Source: Ochrobactrum chromiisoli
GTDB lineage: Bacteria; Pseudomonadota; Alphaproteobacteria; Rhizobiales; Rhizobiaceae
Direction of reading: 5' to 3'
DNA: 64,000 nt
Assembly (NCBI RefSeq): GCF_026241335.1
Contig: NZ_JAPHAV010000001.1
Location: forward strand, 682,001 to 746,000
The notes below the pieces were generated by a model that saw only the letters and a list, made by a program, of their open reading frames with translations, was not told the origin of the DNA and ran no database searches. Both the position numbers and the translations under genes were made by a program. Of this stretch, positions 17,287 to 27,609 are shown one piece after another; positions within the stretch are counted from its first letter, which is position 1, and each line of letters begins with the position of its first letter.

Positions 17287-19541
17287 TTATGCGCTTCCTT
17301 CAAAACCACAGCGCGTGCAACAGTGGTCTGCATCGGCTGTTTCTGTTTTCCGGCCCGCAACCGCATCGCATTGCTGACAACCACGATGGACGACAGAGAC
17401 ATCGAGAGCGCTGCCACCAATGGTGTGACAAAGCCGAAAATCGCAATCGGCACAGCGATGATATTATAGCCGATGGAAAGCGCAAAGTTCTGCCTGATTA
17501 ATCGGCCTGCTTCTTTTGACACTGCAAATGCCAGCGGAACAGCAGACAGACTTTCGCGCAGAAACACGAAATCGGCAGCATTGCGGCCAATATCGGCGGC
17601 AGTTGCCGGAGCCATGGAAACATGTGCCGCAACAAGCGCAGGGGCATCGTTGAGCCCGTCGCCAACCATCAGCACTTTATGGCCGTCATTTGCTAAACCC
17701 TGCACAAGCCGGGATTTGTCGGCTGGCAGAACTTCGCCACGATAGGTATCCACACCCAGATAACCGGCAAGCTTTTTCACAGCAGGCATTTTGTCGCCGG
17801 AGATAATCTCAAGCTGCAAGCCATTGCGTTTCAGTGCACCGATTGCGGCGAGCGCATCTTCGCGCGGCTGATCTTCAAAGCGGAAAGTCTGGACCAACTC
17901 GCCATTGATCGAAAGGCACGTTTCCGGCCCATCAGAAAGATTAGCATCTGCCTTGTCGTCAGCCCATTCACGTTTGCCAAGCCGATAGATCGTACCACTC
18001 AGTTCGGCCTCAATGCCAGCCCCCGGGATTTCTTCAATGCGTGTGAAGTCAGTCATAGGCTTTGCTCCGGAAAACAGAGCAAGTGCCCGCGACAAAGGAT
18101 GGCGGGAATAAAGTGAGAGTTCAGATGCAATCTCAAGATTATTCGGATCGATTGACCCGCGATCAATCAGGCGAGGCTGGCCGAGCGTCAGCGTGCCGGT
18201 CTTGTCGAATACGGCCGTGTCGATCTCGGCCATCCGCTCCATGGCCGAGCCGTCCTTGATCATGATGCCGTTCTCAAACAGGCGGCGTGCTGCAACCACC
18301 TGAACAATTGGCACTGCAAGTGCGAGCGCACAGGGGCAGGTGATGATGAGCGTGCAGATAGCGATATAGATCGAGCGATACCAGTCGCCGCCGGTATAAA
18401 TCATCCAGCCGACAAAGGCCGCAAAAGCAATTGTATGTACCATCGGCACATAAAGTTCAGACGCCCGATCAGCGAGACGGCGATAAAAAGCGCGACCGCC
18501 TTCGGCAACGTCCATCAGACGCACCATTTCGGCAAGGAAGGAATCTTTGGCTTCCGCCGTTGCGCGAATGACAAGTGGTGCGGAGAGGTTCATGGTTCCC
18601 GCACGAATATCCGAGCCGGGGCCGACTGGAACCGCATCGCTTTCGCCCGATGCAATGGCACAGTCGAGTTCCGAGCGACCATCTTCCACTTTGGCGTCGA
18701 CAGGAACACGTTCACCAGCTGCAAGGATGATGCGCTGGCCTATGCGAATTTCATTGACCGGCAGATAGTTGCGCTCGTCATTGTCGCCGATCACCACAGC
18801 GCCGCGCGGGCTTAATTGTGCCAGACCACGCACGGCAGAGCGTGCACGTGTGCGCATCAGATAATCGAGTGTGCGGCCAATCAGCAGGAAGAACAACAGC
18901 GTGACCGAAGCGTCAAAATAGGCGTGCTGGCCATGGTTCATCGTTTCATAAACGCTCATGCCAAAGGCAAGCGAAATAGCTAGCGCAATGGGTACATCCA
19001 TATTCACGCGTCGGGTCCGCAAGGCATTCCATGCAGAAACATAAAAAATTCGGCCCGAATAAATCAGTGTCGGTAGCGCGATCAGACCGGAAAGCCAGTG
19101 AAACATATCGCGGGTGGCAGCATCGGCCCCCGACCAGACCGCAACAGACAACAGCATGACATTGCTGGATGCAAAGGCTGCAACGCCAAGCGCGATCAAA
19201 AGCCGCGTGAAGGTCGGGTCCTTGTCCTGCACCATATCAAAAATATGCGCTTCGTAGCCAAGGCGACGGAGCGGATCGATCACATCGGGTGGCGTTTCGC
19301 CATCCTTCCAACGAATGGTGACGCGGCGTGCGGTCAGGTTCACGCGCACATAAGAAACGCCCGGCAGCTTGCCGAGCGTCTGTTCGATGGTCTTGATGCA
19401 CAAACCGCAATGGATACCGGGAACCGAGAGATCAAGCTGGCGTAAACCATCGCCGAGCGCACGGCTTGCGACCAGCATTTCGTCTGGCGAAATCGATTGG
19501 ATGACCGTGGCTATCTGTGCATTTTCAACGCAGCAACTCAT
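17283..19541 (-). CDS. ccoI: Copper-translocating P-type ATPase for cbb3 assembly
   Basis: A 752-residue P1B ATPase (FixI/CcoI) that exports Cu(I) for the CuB centre of cbb3 oxidase. An N-terminal heavy-metal domain at about 36-105 has HCGLCIKTIEQTL. Membrane helices follow, then the ion-binding CPCALALAVP, the phosphorylation motif DKTGTLTLG, and the hinge GDGLNDAPALVAA. The start MSCCVENAQ and the metal-binding domain are as usual for FixI. It overlaps ccoH and ccoS by four bases each, so translation of the cluster is coupled. Confidence 0.96.
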   Translation of the reverse strand: MSCCVENAQIATVIQSISPDEMLVASRALGDGLRQLDLSVPGIHCGLCIKTIEQTLGKLPGVSYVRVNLTARRVTIRWKDGETPPDVIDPLRRLGYEAHIFDMVQDKDPTFTRLLIALGVAAFASSNVMLLSVAVWSGADAATRDMFHWLSGLIALPTLIYSGRIFYVSAWNALRTRRVNMDVPIALAISLAFGMSVYETMNHGQHAYFDASVTLLFFLLIGRTLDYLMRTRARSAVRGLAQLSPRGAVVIGDNDERNYLPVNEIRIGQRIILAAGERVPVDAKVEDGRSELDCAIASGESDAVPVGPGSDIRAGTMNLSAPLVIRATAEAKDSFLAEMVRLMDVAEGGRAFYRRLADRASELYVPMVHTIAFAAFVGWMIYTGGDWYRSIYIAICTLIITCPCALALAVPIVQVVAARRLFENGIMIKDGSAMERMAEIDTAVFDKTGTLTLGQPRLIDRGSIDPNNLEIASELSLYSRHPLSRALALFSGAKPMTDFTRIEEIPGAGIEAELSGTIYRLGKREWADDKADANLSDGPETCLSINGELVQTFRFEDQPREDALAAIGALKRNGLQLEIISGDKMPAVKKLAGYLGVDTYRGEVLPADKSRLVQGLANDGHKVLMVGDGLNDAPALVAAHVSMAPATAADIGRNAADFVFLRESLSAVPLAFAVSKEAGRLIRQNFALSIGYNIIAVPIAIFGFVTPLVAALSMSLSSIVVVSNAMRLRAGKQKQPMQTTVARAVVLKEAHK

Positions 19542-20038
19542 AAGATCCTCCCGTCCTTCACCAGAACACGGATGATGTGGCGATACGGGTCGTCAAGGCC
19601 CGCATCGGCATTGACTTCCATAATCCATGCGCCTTCGCCCAGTTCGAGCGGTGCTGTCAGAACACCGTCTTCTGCAATGGAGAGTGTGACTTTGGTGTCA
19701 TGGGCATCGCCGACAGGACGCTTGAATTCGACCGTGCCGCCGCTCATGCTGACAGCCTTGCCATCACGATCGGTAAGACGCCACGTAAAGACACCTTCCG
19801 CAAAAGCGGGCTGCGACTGCCAGCCAAGGGCTGCCTGTTCCTTGCCGGTTTCGGCTTTGGCGTTGAACTCCTGACTGGCGACATAGGTGTTTTTCACAAC
19901 CAGCCCGCTCCAGCTGCTGACTGCCTTATAAGCCATCGTCATATTGACGGCGATGATGACACCGAAGAAAGCGATCATAATGCCGAGCATGTGCCAGCCG
20001 GTGAAGCCATTGGTGGTTTTTGATTTCACTGACATCAT
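19538..20038 (-). CDS. ccoH: cbb3 oxidase assembly protein CcoH/FixH
   Basis: A 166-residue protein with one N-terminal membrane helix (GWHMLGIMIAFFGVIIAVNM) and a periplasmic FixH domain containing NTYVASQEFNAKA, WRLTDRDGK and LDDPYRHIIRV. FixH works with the CcoI copper pump in maturing the oxidase. Adjacent ATG codons at 20038 and 20035 are both possible starts. It overlaps ccoG upstream by four bases and ccoI downstream by four bases. Confidence 0.93.
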   Translation of the reverse strand: MMSVKSKTTNGFTGWHMLGIMIAFFGVIIAVNMTMAYKAVSSWSGLVVKNTYVASQEFNAKAETGKEQAALGWQSQPAFAEGVFTWRLTDRDGKAVSMSGGTVEFKRPVGDAHDTKVTLSIAEDGVLTAPLELGEGAWIMEVNADAGLDDPYRHIIRVLVKDGRIL

Positions 20039-21612
20039 CTCTTCTCCCCGGTCATTTCTGGAGCCATGAAAGTTGCTTTGTAGCGGGCTGTTTCAGAGCC
20101 GTCTGCATCGCGCACTTCGATTTCATAGTCGGAGCGCTGCTCCGTTATGGCATCATGCGGCAGGGTTACAAAAACACGCAGCGTTTTCAGCCTGTCGGGT
20201 TCAACCGGCACATCATAATTGCCGTCTGCATCGATGTTTTCATCCTGCACGGTCAGCGTTGCACCCGGAAGGCCTTCGATTGAAAGCCGGAAGGTACGCG
20301 GAACAGGGATCATGTTGAGCAGCTTGACCGTATAGCCGTTGCGGATCGAACCATCGGACAACAGCACATATTGCGGTGTGCGGTCATGCAGCACATTGAT
20401 GCCAATGCGCTGACGCGTCGAAAGCGAGATCACCAGCGTCAGACCGATCAGTGCCCAGATAATGAAATAGAACAGAATGCGTGGACGCAGGATCTTTTTC
20501 CACGAAAGATGCTCAACAGCACCGGACAACTTGTTTGGTGCCTCATAAACGCGCGCCGGATTAATCGGAGCGGTGCCATTGTTGGTGGCCAGCGCCATAT
20601 TCCAGTCGTAATCGGCAAGCGTTGCATAGGAAATGAGACCGCGCTCTTTGCCGACCTTGTCCATCACGCTGTCACAGGCATCGATGCAGAGCGCGCAGGT
20701 GATGCATTCTAGCTGCTGGCCATCGCGAATATCGATACCCATCGGGCAGGCGGCAACACAGGCGTTACAATCCACGCAATCGCCTACGGTTTCCCCGGCG
20801 GCAATTGCCTTCTTGGAATGGCGTGAGCGTGGTTCGCCGCGCCAGTCATTATAGGTCACAGTCAGCGAATTTTCATCAAGCATCGCTGCCTGAATACGCG
20901 GCCAGGGGCACATATAGGTGCAAACCTGCTCGCGCATCAGCCCGCCAAAAACATAGGTCGTGGCTGTCAGGATCGCCACGGTGATGTAAGCGACGGGAGC
21001 TGCATGTCCGGTTACAAAGTCGACGAGCAGGGTTGGTGCATCGGCAAAATAGAAAATCCACGCGCCGCCCGTCAAAATACCGATCATCAACCAGATGGCG
21101 TGTTTGGTGACACGCTTCCAGATTTTGTCGAAGCTCCACGGCGCTTTGTCGAGCTTCATGCGTGCGTTGCGGTCGCCTTCGATGGCACGTTCGACCACCA
21201 GATAAAGGTCGACCCATACGGTTTGTGGACAGGTATAGCCGCACCATGCGCGACCAGCCGCTGACGTTATCAGGAACAGGCCAAGGCCTGCCATGATGAG
21301 CAGACCTGCGACATAATAGAATTCCTGCGGCCAGATTTCGATGAAGAAGAAATAGAACCGGCGATTGGCAAGATCGATCAGAACTGCCTGATCGGGCGCA
21401 TAGGGACCGCGGTCCCAGCGCAGCCATGGCGTCAGATAGTAGATCCCCAATGTGATGAACATGATCATCCATTTGAAGCGGCGGAAATTGCCCTGCACGC
21501 GCTTCGGGAAAATTTTGACCCGCGCCGCATAAAGCGACTTTCCACTTTTAGGGAGGCGGATCTTGGGGGAGTTAACTGCCTGAACGTCTATCCGTTCGAC
21601 ATCGTCTGACAT
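20035..21612 (-). CDS. ccoG: cbb3 oxidase accessory iron-sulfur protein CcoG/FixG
   Basis: A 525-residue membrane ferredoxin. Membrane helices lie at residues about 50-240, with RAWCGYTCPQTVW in the NapH-like part. A two-[4Fe-4S] domain follows at about 265-310 (CVDCNACVAACPMGID and CITCALCIDACDSVM), then another helix (about 375-395) and a C-terminal immunoglobulin-like FixG domain. CcoG is reported to reduce Cu(II) during cbb3 assembly. It begins the ccoGHIS block, 193 bases after the ccoP stop. Confidence 0.95.
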   Translation of the reverse strand: MSDDVERIDVQAVNSPKIRLPKSGKSLYAARVKIFPKRVQGNFRRFKWMIMFITLGIYYLTPWLRWDRGPYAPDQAVLIDLANRRFYFFFIEIWPQEFYYVAGLLIMAGLGLFLITSAAGRAWCGYTCPQTVWVDLYLVVERAIEGDRNARMKLDKAPWSFDKIWKRVTKHAIWLMIGILTGGAWIFYFADAPTLLVDFVTGHAAPVAYITVAILTATTYVFGGLMREQVCTYMCPWPRIQAAMLDENSLTVTYNDWRGEPRSRHSKKAIAAGETVGDCVDCNACVAACPMGIDIRDGQQLECITCALCIDACDSVMDKVGKERGLISYATLADYDWNMALATNNGTAPINPARVYEAPNKLSGAVEHLSWKKILRPRILFYFIIWALIGLTLVISLSTRQRIGINVLHDRTPQYVLLSDGSIRNGYTVKLLNMIPVPRTFRLSIEGLPGATLTVQDENIDADGNYDVPVEPDRLKTLRVFVTLPHDAITEQRSDYEIEVRDADGSETARYKATFMAPEMTGEKR

Positions 21613-21777
21613 TTGCCTTGCTCCTGAAGCACGATGCCGGACAGACAGAAGCTGGCTTGCCGGGGGATCGCACTTTCAATGTTTGAGAGCGGGGTGGTTA
21701 TTCGCCGTCCGTTCCAATGCAGTGATTTGAAATGAAGCGACCGATTGCCGTTAGATCGGGGCATCATTTTTAGCTGG

Positions 21778-21799
21778 CTGGCCCCGTTGCCGGGGCCAG
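21778..21799 (-). other. Intercistronic stem-loop between ccoP and ccoG
   Basis: CTGGCCCCG-TTGC-CGGGGCCAG forms a perfect 9-bp stem just after the ccoP stop. On the minus strand it is not followed by a run of T, so it is more likely an mRNA-stabilising or attenuating hairpin between ccoNOQP and ccoGHIS than a full terminator. Confidence 0.6.
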
Positions 21800-21805
21800 T
21801 ATTTG

Positions 21806-22669
21806 TTATTCGCCGCCACCCAGAGAGTGAACGAAGATGGCAAGCTGCTTGACAGTCGCGTCGCCGAGGCGTGCTTCCCATGCGGGCATCACGCCATGCT
21901 TTGGACGAGCCACCTGCTTTGCAATCGCGTCTTCACCTGAACCATAGAACCAGATGGCATCGGTGAGGTTTGGCGCGCCGAATTCACGCAGACCCTTTGC
22001 ATCTGCGCCATGGCAGACCGCGCAGTTTTCAGCGAAGACCTGCTTGCCTGCCGGGACCATGTCCGGATTGTGTGGCGTGCCGGAAAGGCTGACCACATAG
22101 GCGCTCACATCGCGAATCTGCTCTGGTTCGAGCACATCGACAAAGGCAGGCATTTCCGAAATGCGGGTTTCGCTGTCATCGGGCGAGCGCACACCATGGC
22201 GAATGGTCGTCAGGATGTCGTCTACCGAACCACCCCACAACCAGTCGTCATCATTGAGGTTCGGATAGCCGGGAGCGCCCTGTGCACCTGTGCCATGGCA
22301 CTGAACGCAGTTCACGCGAAACGCTGCTGCGCCGCCTGCAATCGCATATTGGCGCAGGTTTTCGTCAGCGATGATCTCATTGACGTCTTTCGCATTGATC
22401 TGGTCCATGATGCCCTGACGCTCAGATGCGATCTCGGCATTTTCCTTCCAGAAGTCACCGCGGCTCGACCATTCAGTGAGACCAGCCGTCGAGCTTGAGA
22501 TCAGTGGCCATGCCGGATAGGCGATGACATAGGCTAATGCCCAAAAGATGGTTGCGTAATATGTCCACAGCCACCAGCGTGGCATGGGGTTGTCGAGTTC
22601 CTGAATGCCGTCCCATTCATGTCCGGTGGTCTCTACGCCACTGACTTCATCAATTTTTTTGTCAGTCAT
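21806..22669 (-). CDS. ccoP: cbb3 oxidase dihaem cytochrome c subunit CcoP
   Basis: A 287-residue subunit that brings electrons to CcoN through CcoO. It starts MTDKKIDEVSGVETTGHEWDG, has one membrane helix at about 35-55 (PRWWLWTYYATIFWALAYVI) and two cytochrome c domains with CVQCHG (about 129) and CAVCHG (about 224). ATG 22669 is preferred over an earlier in-frame codon because it gives the known N-terminus and overlaps the end of ccoQ by eight bases. Confidence 0.96.
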   Translation of the reverse strand: MTDKKIDEVSGVETTGHEWDGIQELDNPMPRWWLWTYYATIFWALAYVIAYPAWPLISSSTAGLTEWSSRGDFWKENAEIASERQGIMDQINAKDVNEIIADENLRQYAIAGGAAAFRVNCVQCHGTGAQGAPGYPNLNDDDWLWGGSVDDILTTIRHGVRSPDDSETRISEMPAFVDVLEPEQIRDVSAYVVSLSGTPHNPDMVPAGKQVFAENCAVCHGADAKGLREFGAPNLTDAIWFYGSGEDAIAKQVARPKHGVMPAWEARLGDATVKQLAIFVHSLGGGE

Positions 22670-22820
22670 TTTTGTCGTCCTTGAATGGAATTTCCTTCGC
22701 ATCATCGGCTTTCTTTTTGCTTCCCGGACGGAAAGCAAAAAGCACCACGAATACAAAGAACAGAGCCATCGCGAGCAGGCCCCAGCTATCGGCGAAAGTG
22801 CGCAGGGTGTTGTAATCCAT
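22662..22820 (-). CDS. ccoQ: cbb3 oxidase small subunit CcoQ
   Basis: A 52-residue protein, MDYNTLRTFADSWGLLAMAL..., with one membrane helix (about 14-33) followed by FAFRPGSKKKADDAKEIPFK. This is the usual CcoQ/FixQ layout; the subunit stabilises the oxidase complex. It lies between ccoO (15 bases) and ccoP (8-base overlap). Confidence 0.92.
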   Translation of the reverse strand: MDYNTLRTFADSWGLLAMALFFVFVVLFAFRPGSKKKADDAKEIPFKDDKND

Positions 22821-22835
22821 GGCTAATTCTCCGCT

Positions 22836-23567
22836 TTATCGTGCTTTGGGGGACTGGTCGTAGGTCGAGAAGTCAACGAGCGTGCCGAGCATCTGGAGAT
22901 AGGCAATCAATGCATCCATCTCCGAAATGACCTGTGGGTTGCCGTCAAAGTCGCCAACTTTCGCCTTTGGATACCGTTCAAGAAGGGCGGTCGTATCAGC
23001 GTCCGGCTCAGCCTGTGCTTTCAGATCGGCAACCGCGTTATCGACCATCTCTTGGCTATAAGGCACCCCGACGGCAGCATTAGCTTTGAGGTTCGCCGAA
23101 ATATCAGTGATCTTGAGCGGGGTGTTGAGCAGGAAGCCGTAATTCGGCATGACCGATTCCGGCACCACGTCGCGCGGGCGCACCAGATGCTGCACATGCC
23201 ACTCGTTTGAATAGCGACCACCGACGCGCGCAAGGTCTGGACCCGTGCGCTTCGATCCCCACTGGAACGAATGGTCATACATAGACTCTGCTGCCAGACT
23301 GTAATGGCCATAACGCTCCACTTCATCGCGGAATGGGCGGATCATCTGGCTGTGGCAGAGATAGCAGCCTTCACGCACATAGATGTCGCGGCCTGCCAGT
23401 TCCAGTGGTGAATAGGGACGCATCCCTTCCACCTTCTCGATGGTATTTTCGAGATAGAACAGCGGTGCGATTTCCACGATGCCGCCCACAGTTACGACGG
23501 CCAGCGAGGCAATCAGCAACAGCGTTGCGTTTTTCTCCAGTTTGGAGTGGTTTTTCAGAAAAGACAT
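22836..23567 (-). CDS. ccoO: cbb3 oxidase monohaem cytochrome c subunit CcoO
   Basis: A 243-residue subunit with an N-terminal membrane anchor ([20 protein letters not shown]) and one cytochrome c domain with [12 protein letters not shown]; the axial Met is probably in [13 protein letters not shown] 23567 follows AGGAGTGTGATTG and is preferred over the TTG one codon upstream. It lies 12 bases after ccoN and is co-transcribed with it. Confidence 0.96.
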   Translation of the reverse strand: MSFLKNHSKLEKNATLLLIASLAVVTVGGIVEIAPLFYLENTIEKVEGMRPYSPLELAGRDIYVREGCYLCHSQMIRPFRDEVERYGHYSLAAESMYDHSFQWGSKRTGPDLARVGGRYSNEWHVQHLVRPRDVVPESVMPNYGFLLNTPLKITDISANLKANAAVGVPYSQEMVDNAVADLKAQAEPDADTTALLERYPKAKVGDFDGNPQVISEMDALIAYLQMLGTLVDFSTYDQSPKAR

Positions 23568-23579
23568 CAATCACACTCC

Positions 23580-25205
<1,626 letters not shown>

Positions 25206-25303
25206 GTAATCCCCTCGCAGCGCAAGTCAGAAGCTGCCCAAGTGTCCAAGTGACGACAGCTATAGCGATAGCCCTTCTATCGGCATTCCACGGTTGCGTG
25301 TCA

Positions 25304-25317
25304 TTGATCTAAATCAA
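25304..25317 (-). promoter_or_regulatory. FixK/FnrL (anaerobox) site before ccoN
   Basis: TTGATCTAAATCAA matches the TTGAT-N4-ATCAA consensus of FNR/FixK proteins perfectly in both half-sites. It is centred about 105 bp upstream of the ccoN start codon, in a 214-base gap between ccoN and the histidine kinase gene. Confidence 0.85.
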
Positions 25318-25419
25318 ATAGCACTTGATTGGGATGCGACGAATTGGGCGTTTCGAGAGGAATAGCTTTTTTAGCGTGAGAAATAGCTATTTGATTCGAT
25401 TAAAATTTTTGATTTCGGA

Positions 25420-26772
25420 TTATTGTGCTAGGATAATCAGTGAAGCGCGCAAGCCGCCTTCGGGGCGATTGTGAAGCTGCATTTTTCCACCCATACGGGC
25501 TGTTGCCATTTTCACAATAGCCAGCCCCAGACCGCTGCCATTCTCACTTCTGTTCGAGCCGCGATAAAAGCGTTCGGTCACATGTGCCATGTCTTCAGGC
25601 GCAATACCGGGACCATCATCCTCGACAGTGAGCACAAGCTTGTCGTCATCCCGCTGAAGGTTGCATCGCACAGACCCGCCTTCCGGTGAGTGGTTGACGG
25701 CGTTTTCAATCAGATTGCGCATGGCAAGCGTGAAGAGATGCGGATATTCCATTGTCACAAGCGGAAGATTATTGGGAAGCTCAATCGTCACGTTGCGATT
25801 TGCCGCAAGCATACGCATGTCGGTCGAGATAGAAACCAGCAACTGACAGGCGGGTTCGGGCGTGGGCCTCACCATCTCGTCACCTGTTTCCAGGGCCGCA
25901 AGGTCAAGCAGCTGGCTGACGAGGCGGCTCGTGCGATCAACACCTGACGCAATCTGGCGGATTGCCTTGAGACGCATGGTGTCATCTTTGGCACTCTCTG
26001 CAATCTGCGCCTGTGTCTTGAGGCCCGCCAGTGGGGTTTTGAGTTCATGCGCGGCAAAAATTGCAAAATTGCGCTCGCGTTCGCGCGCCTCTTCCACGCG
26101 ATGGAAAAGATCGTTCAAAGCGGACACTGCGGGTGCGATTTCGGAAGGCAGCTTTTCTTCTGGCAGAGGATGCAAATCGCGCGCGTCGCGCTTCGACAAC
26201 GTGCTGGCAAGACGGCTCAACGGATTAAGTCCGCGTCGCACGCACAGCCAGATCAGGATGGCAAGAATGGGCAGCAAGAGGAGGGCAGGCAGAACAACAC
26301 CGGCCACCACATTTTGCACGAGGCGCTCTCGGACCGAGAGGCTATCGGCGACCATGACACGCAAACCAAGCTGCGTGTTTTCCACGGCAAAAACCCGCCA
26401 ACGGTCGCCTGCAACAACCGTATCCGAAAATCCGTTCGCCACGTTGGTCAGGCGGGCGCCGGGCGCACTTTCCGAGCGGCCAACCAGCCTTCCATCGATA
26501 GCCCATATCTGGCAGAAAAGCTGACGGTCATAGAGCGGAAAATCGGGCAAGGGCTTGAGCGAAAGTTGTCCGCCATTTCCATCGGGCGCGACTTCAACAC
26601 GCCGCTCGGTCAGCAGCGAATTAACCATGCGGGCTGCTTCCATGAGGCGCGCATCCAGTACTTTTTCAAGCCTTGCTTCCGTGCTCACATGAATCCAGAT
26701 GACCGCAAACACCCAGACGAGAAAGGTGATCCCGATCAATATGCCCGTCAGACGGCTGCGGATGGAATTCAT
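25420..26772 (-). CDS. Two-component sensor histidine kinase (QseC/PmrB-like)
   Basis: A 450-residue membrane kinase. Helices at about 8-30 and 157-178 enclose a periplasmic sensor of about 125 residues. A HAMP-like linker follows, then the phosphoacceptor His242 in AAHELKTPLAGLK, the N box LFTLAMRNLIENAVNHSP, and the G boxes DDGPGIAPED and GSGLGLAIVK. It overlaps the response regulator stop by four bases (ATGA), so the pair is coupled. The signal is unknown; the regulator's PmrA-like box suggests a cation or envelope-stress sensor, which is inference. Confidence 0.92.
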   Translation of the reverse strand: MNSIRSRLTGILIGITFLVWVFAVIWIHVSTEARLEKVLDARLMEAARMVNSLLTERRVEVAPDGNGGQLSLKPLPDFPLYDRQLFCQIWAIDGRLVGRSESAPGARLTNVANGFSDTVVAGDRWRVFAVENTQLGLRVMVADSLSVRERLVQNVVAGVVLPALLLLPILAILIWLCVRRGLNPLSRLASTLSKRDARDLHPLPEEKLPSEIAPAVSALNDLFHRVEEARERERNFAIFAAHELKTPLAGLKTQAQIAESAKDDTMRLKAIRQIASGVDRTSRLVSQLLDLAALETGDEMVRPTPEPACQLLVSISTDMRMLAANRNVTIELPNNLPLVTMEYPHLFTLAMRNLIENAVNHSPEGGSVRCNLQRDDDKLVLTVEDDGPGIAPEDMAHVTERFYRGSNRSENGSGLGLAIVKMATARMGGKMQLHNRPEGGLRASLIILAQ

Positions 26773-27434
26773 GTTTGTGCTCCCGCGAGCCTGTAGCCAA
26801 CGCCGCGCACCGTTTCGATGAAGGCTGAACCGAGCTTCGAGCGCAAGTGATGAATATGCACTTCGACCGCATTGCTCTCCACCTCTTCCTGCCAGCCATA
26901 AAGTGCTTCCTCAAGCGATGACTTGGAAACGGTTGCGGTTGGCCGCTCCATCAATGTGCGCAGAATAGAGAATTCGCGTCGCGTCAGGCGAAGCGGTTCA
27001 CCGTTGAATTGCACTGACATTTCCGCCGGGTCAAGTTCAACGCCCTGCCATTCAAGCGTGGCACTGGCACGACCCGCGCCGCGCCGGGCAATGGCGCGCA
27101 CGCGCGCTGCAAGCTCATGAAGATCAAACGGCTTGCCGACATAATCGTCCGCACCCGCATCAAGCCCTGCAATGCGTTCCGGCACCTGATCGCGGGCGGT
27201 TAGCAACAGCACCGGCGTTTGATCCCGTGCCTGCCGCATCGACTTCAACACATCAAGACCGGAACCGTCTGGCAGCATGAGATCGAGCACAATTGCGTTG
27301 TAGTTCTGCGTTGCAAGGGCTGCTTCGGCGTCGCCGCAGCTTGCAACGGCATCCACGGTGAAGCCGGCCAATCCCAGCCCCACGGTAAGGCCGTCGAGCA
27401 GGAGTGCATCGTCTTCAACCACCAGAATACGCAT
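26769..27434 (-). CDS. OmpR-family response regulator
   Basis: A 221-residue regulator. The receiver domain has acidic residues Glu7-Asp8-Asp9, phosphoacceptor Asp51 in VLDLMLPDGSG, the switch Thr in LLLTARD and Lys in GKPFDLHEL. The C-terminal winged helix (about 125-218) ends with TVRGVGYRLA. It is most like QseB/PmrA proteins. It is transcribed towards the kinase, and a CTTAAG direct repeat 54-70 bp upstream of its start suggests autoregulation. Confidence 0.93.
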   Translation of the reverse strand: MRILVVEDDALLLDGLTVGLGLAGFTVDAVASCGDAEAALATQNYNAIVLDLMLPDGSGLDVLKSMRQARDQTPVLLLTARDQVPERIAGLDAGADDYVGKPFDLHELAARVRAIARRGAGRASATLEWQGVELDPAEMSVQFNGEPLRLTRREFSILRTLMERPTATVSKSSLEEALYGWQEEVESNAVEVHIHHLRSKLGSAFIETVRGVGYRLAGAQT

Positions 27435-27487
27435 AGTCGTCCCTGTTTCAGTGTTGACTGATTTTGAGCCAGCTTTCGCTTCGCCAG

Positions 27488-27504
27488 CTTAAGGTTGCCT
27501 TAAG
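27488..27504. promoter_or_regulatory. PmrA/QseB-like direct-repeat operator
   Basis: CTTAAGGTTGCCTTAAG is an exact CTTAAG-N5-CTTAAG direct repeat with an 11-bp period (the repeat extends to CTTAAGGTKRC in both copies). This spacing is that of PmrA-type OmpR-family boxes. It sits between the response regulator (start 27434) and the L,D-transpeptidase gene, so it could control both. Confidence 0.7.
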
Positions 27505-27609
27505 GTGACGCGATCATTGGCTTTTTATAATCTACTTGTTCATTTAAATAAAATTTCAGCTTATGAAGGCCGGCATGTTTTGGGGACAGCGATATTGGGG
27601 TTTGAGAAA

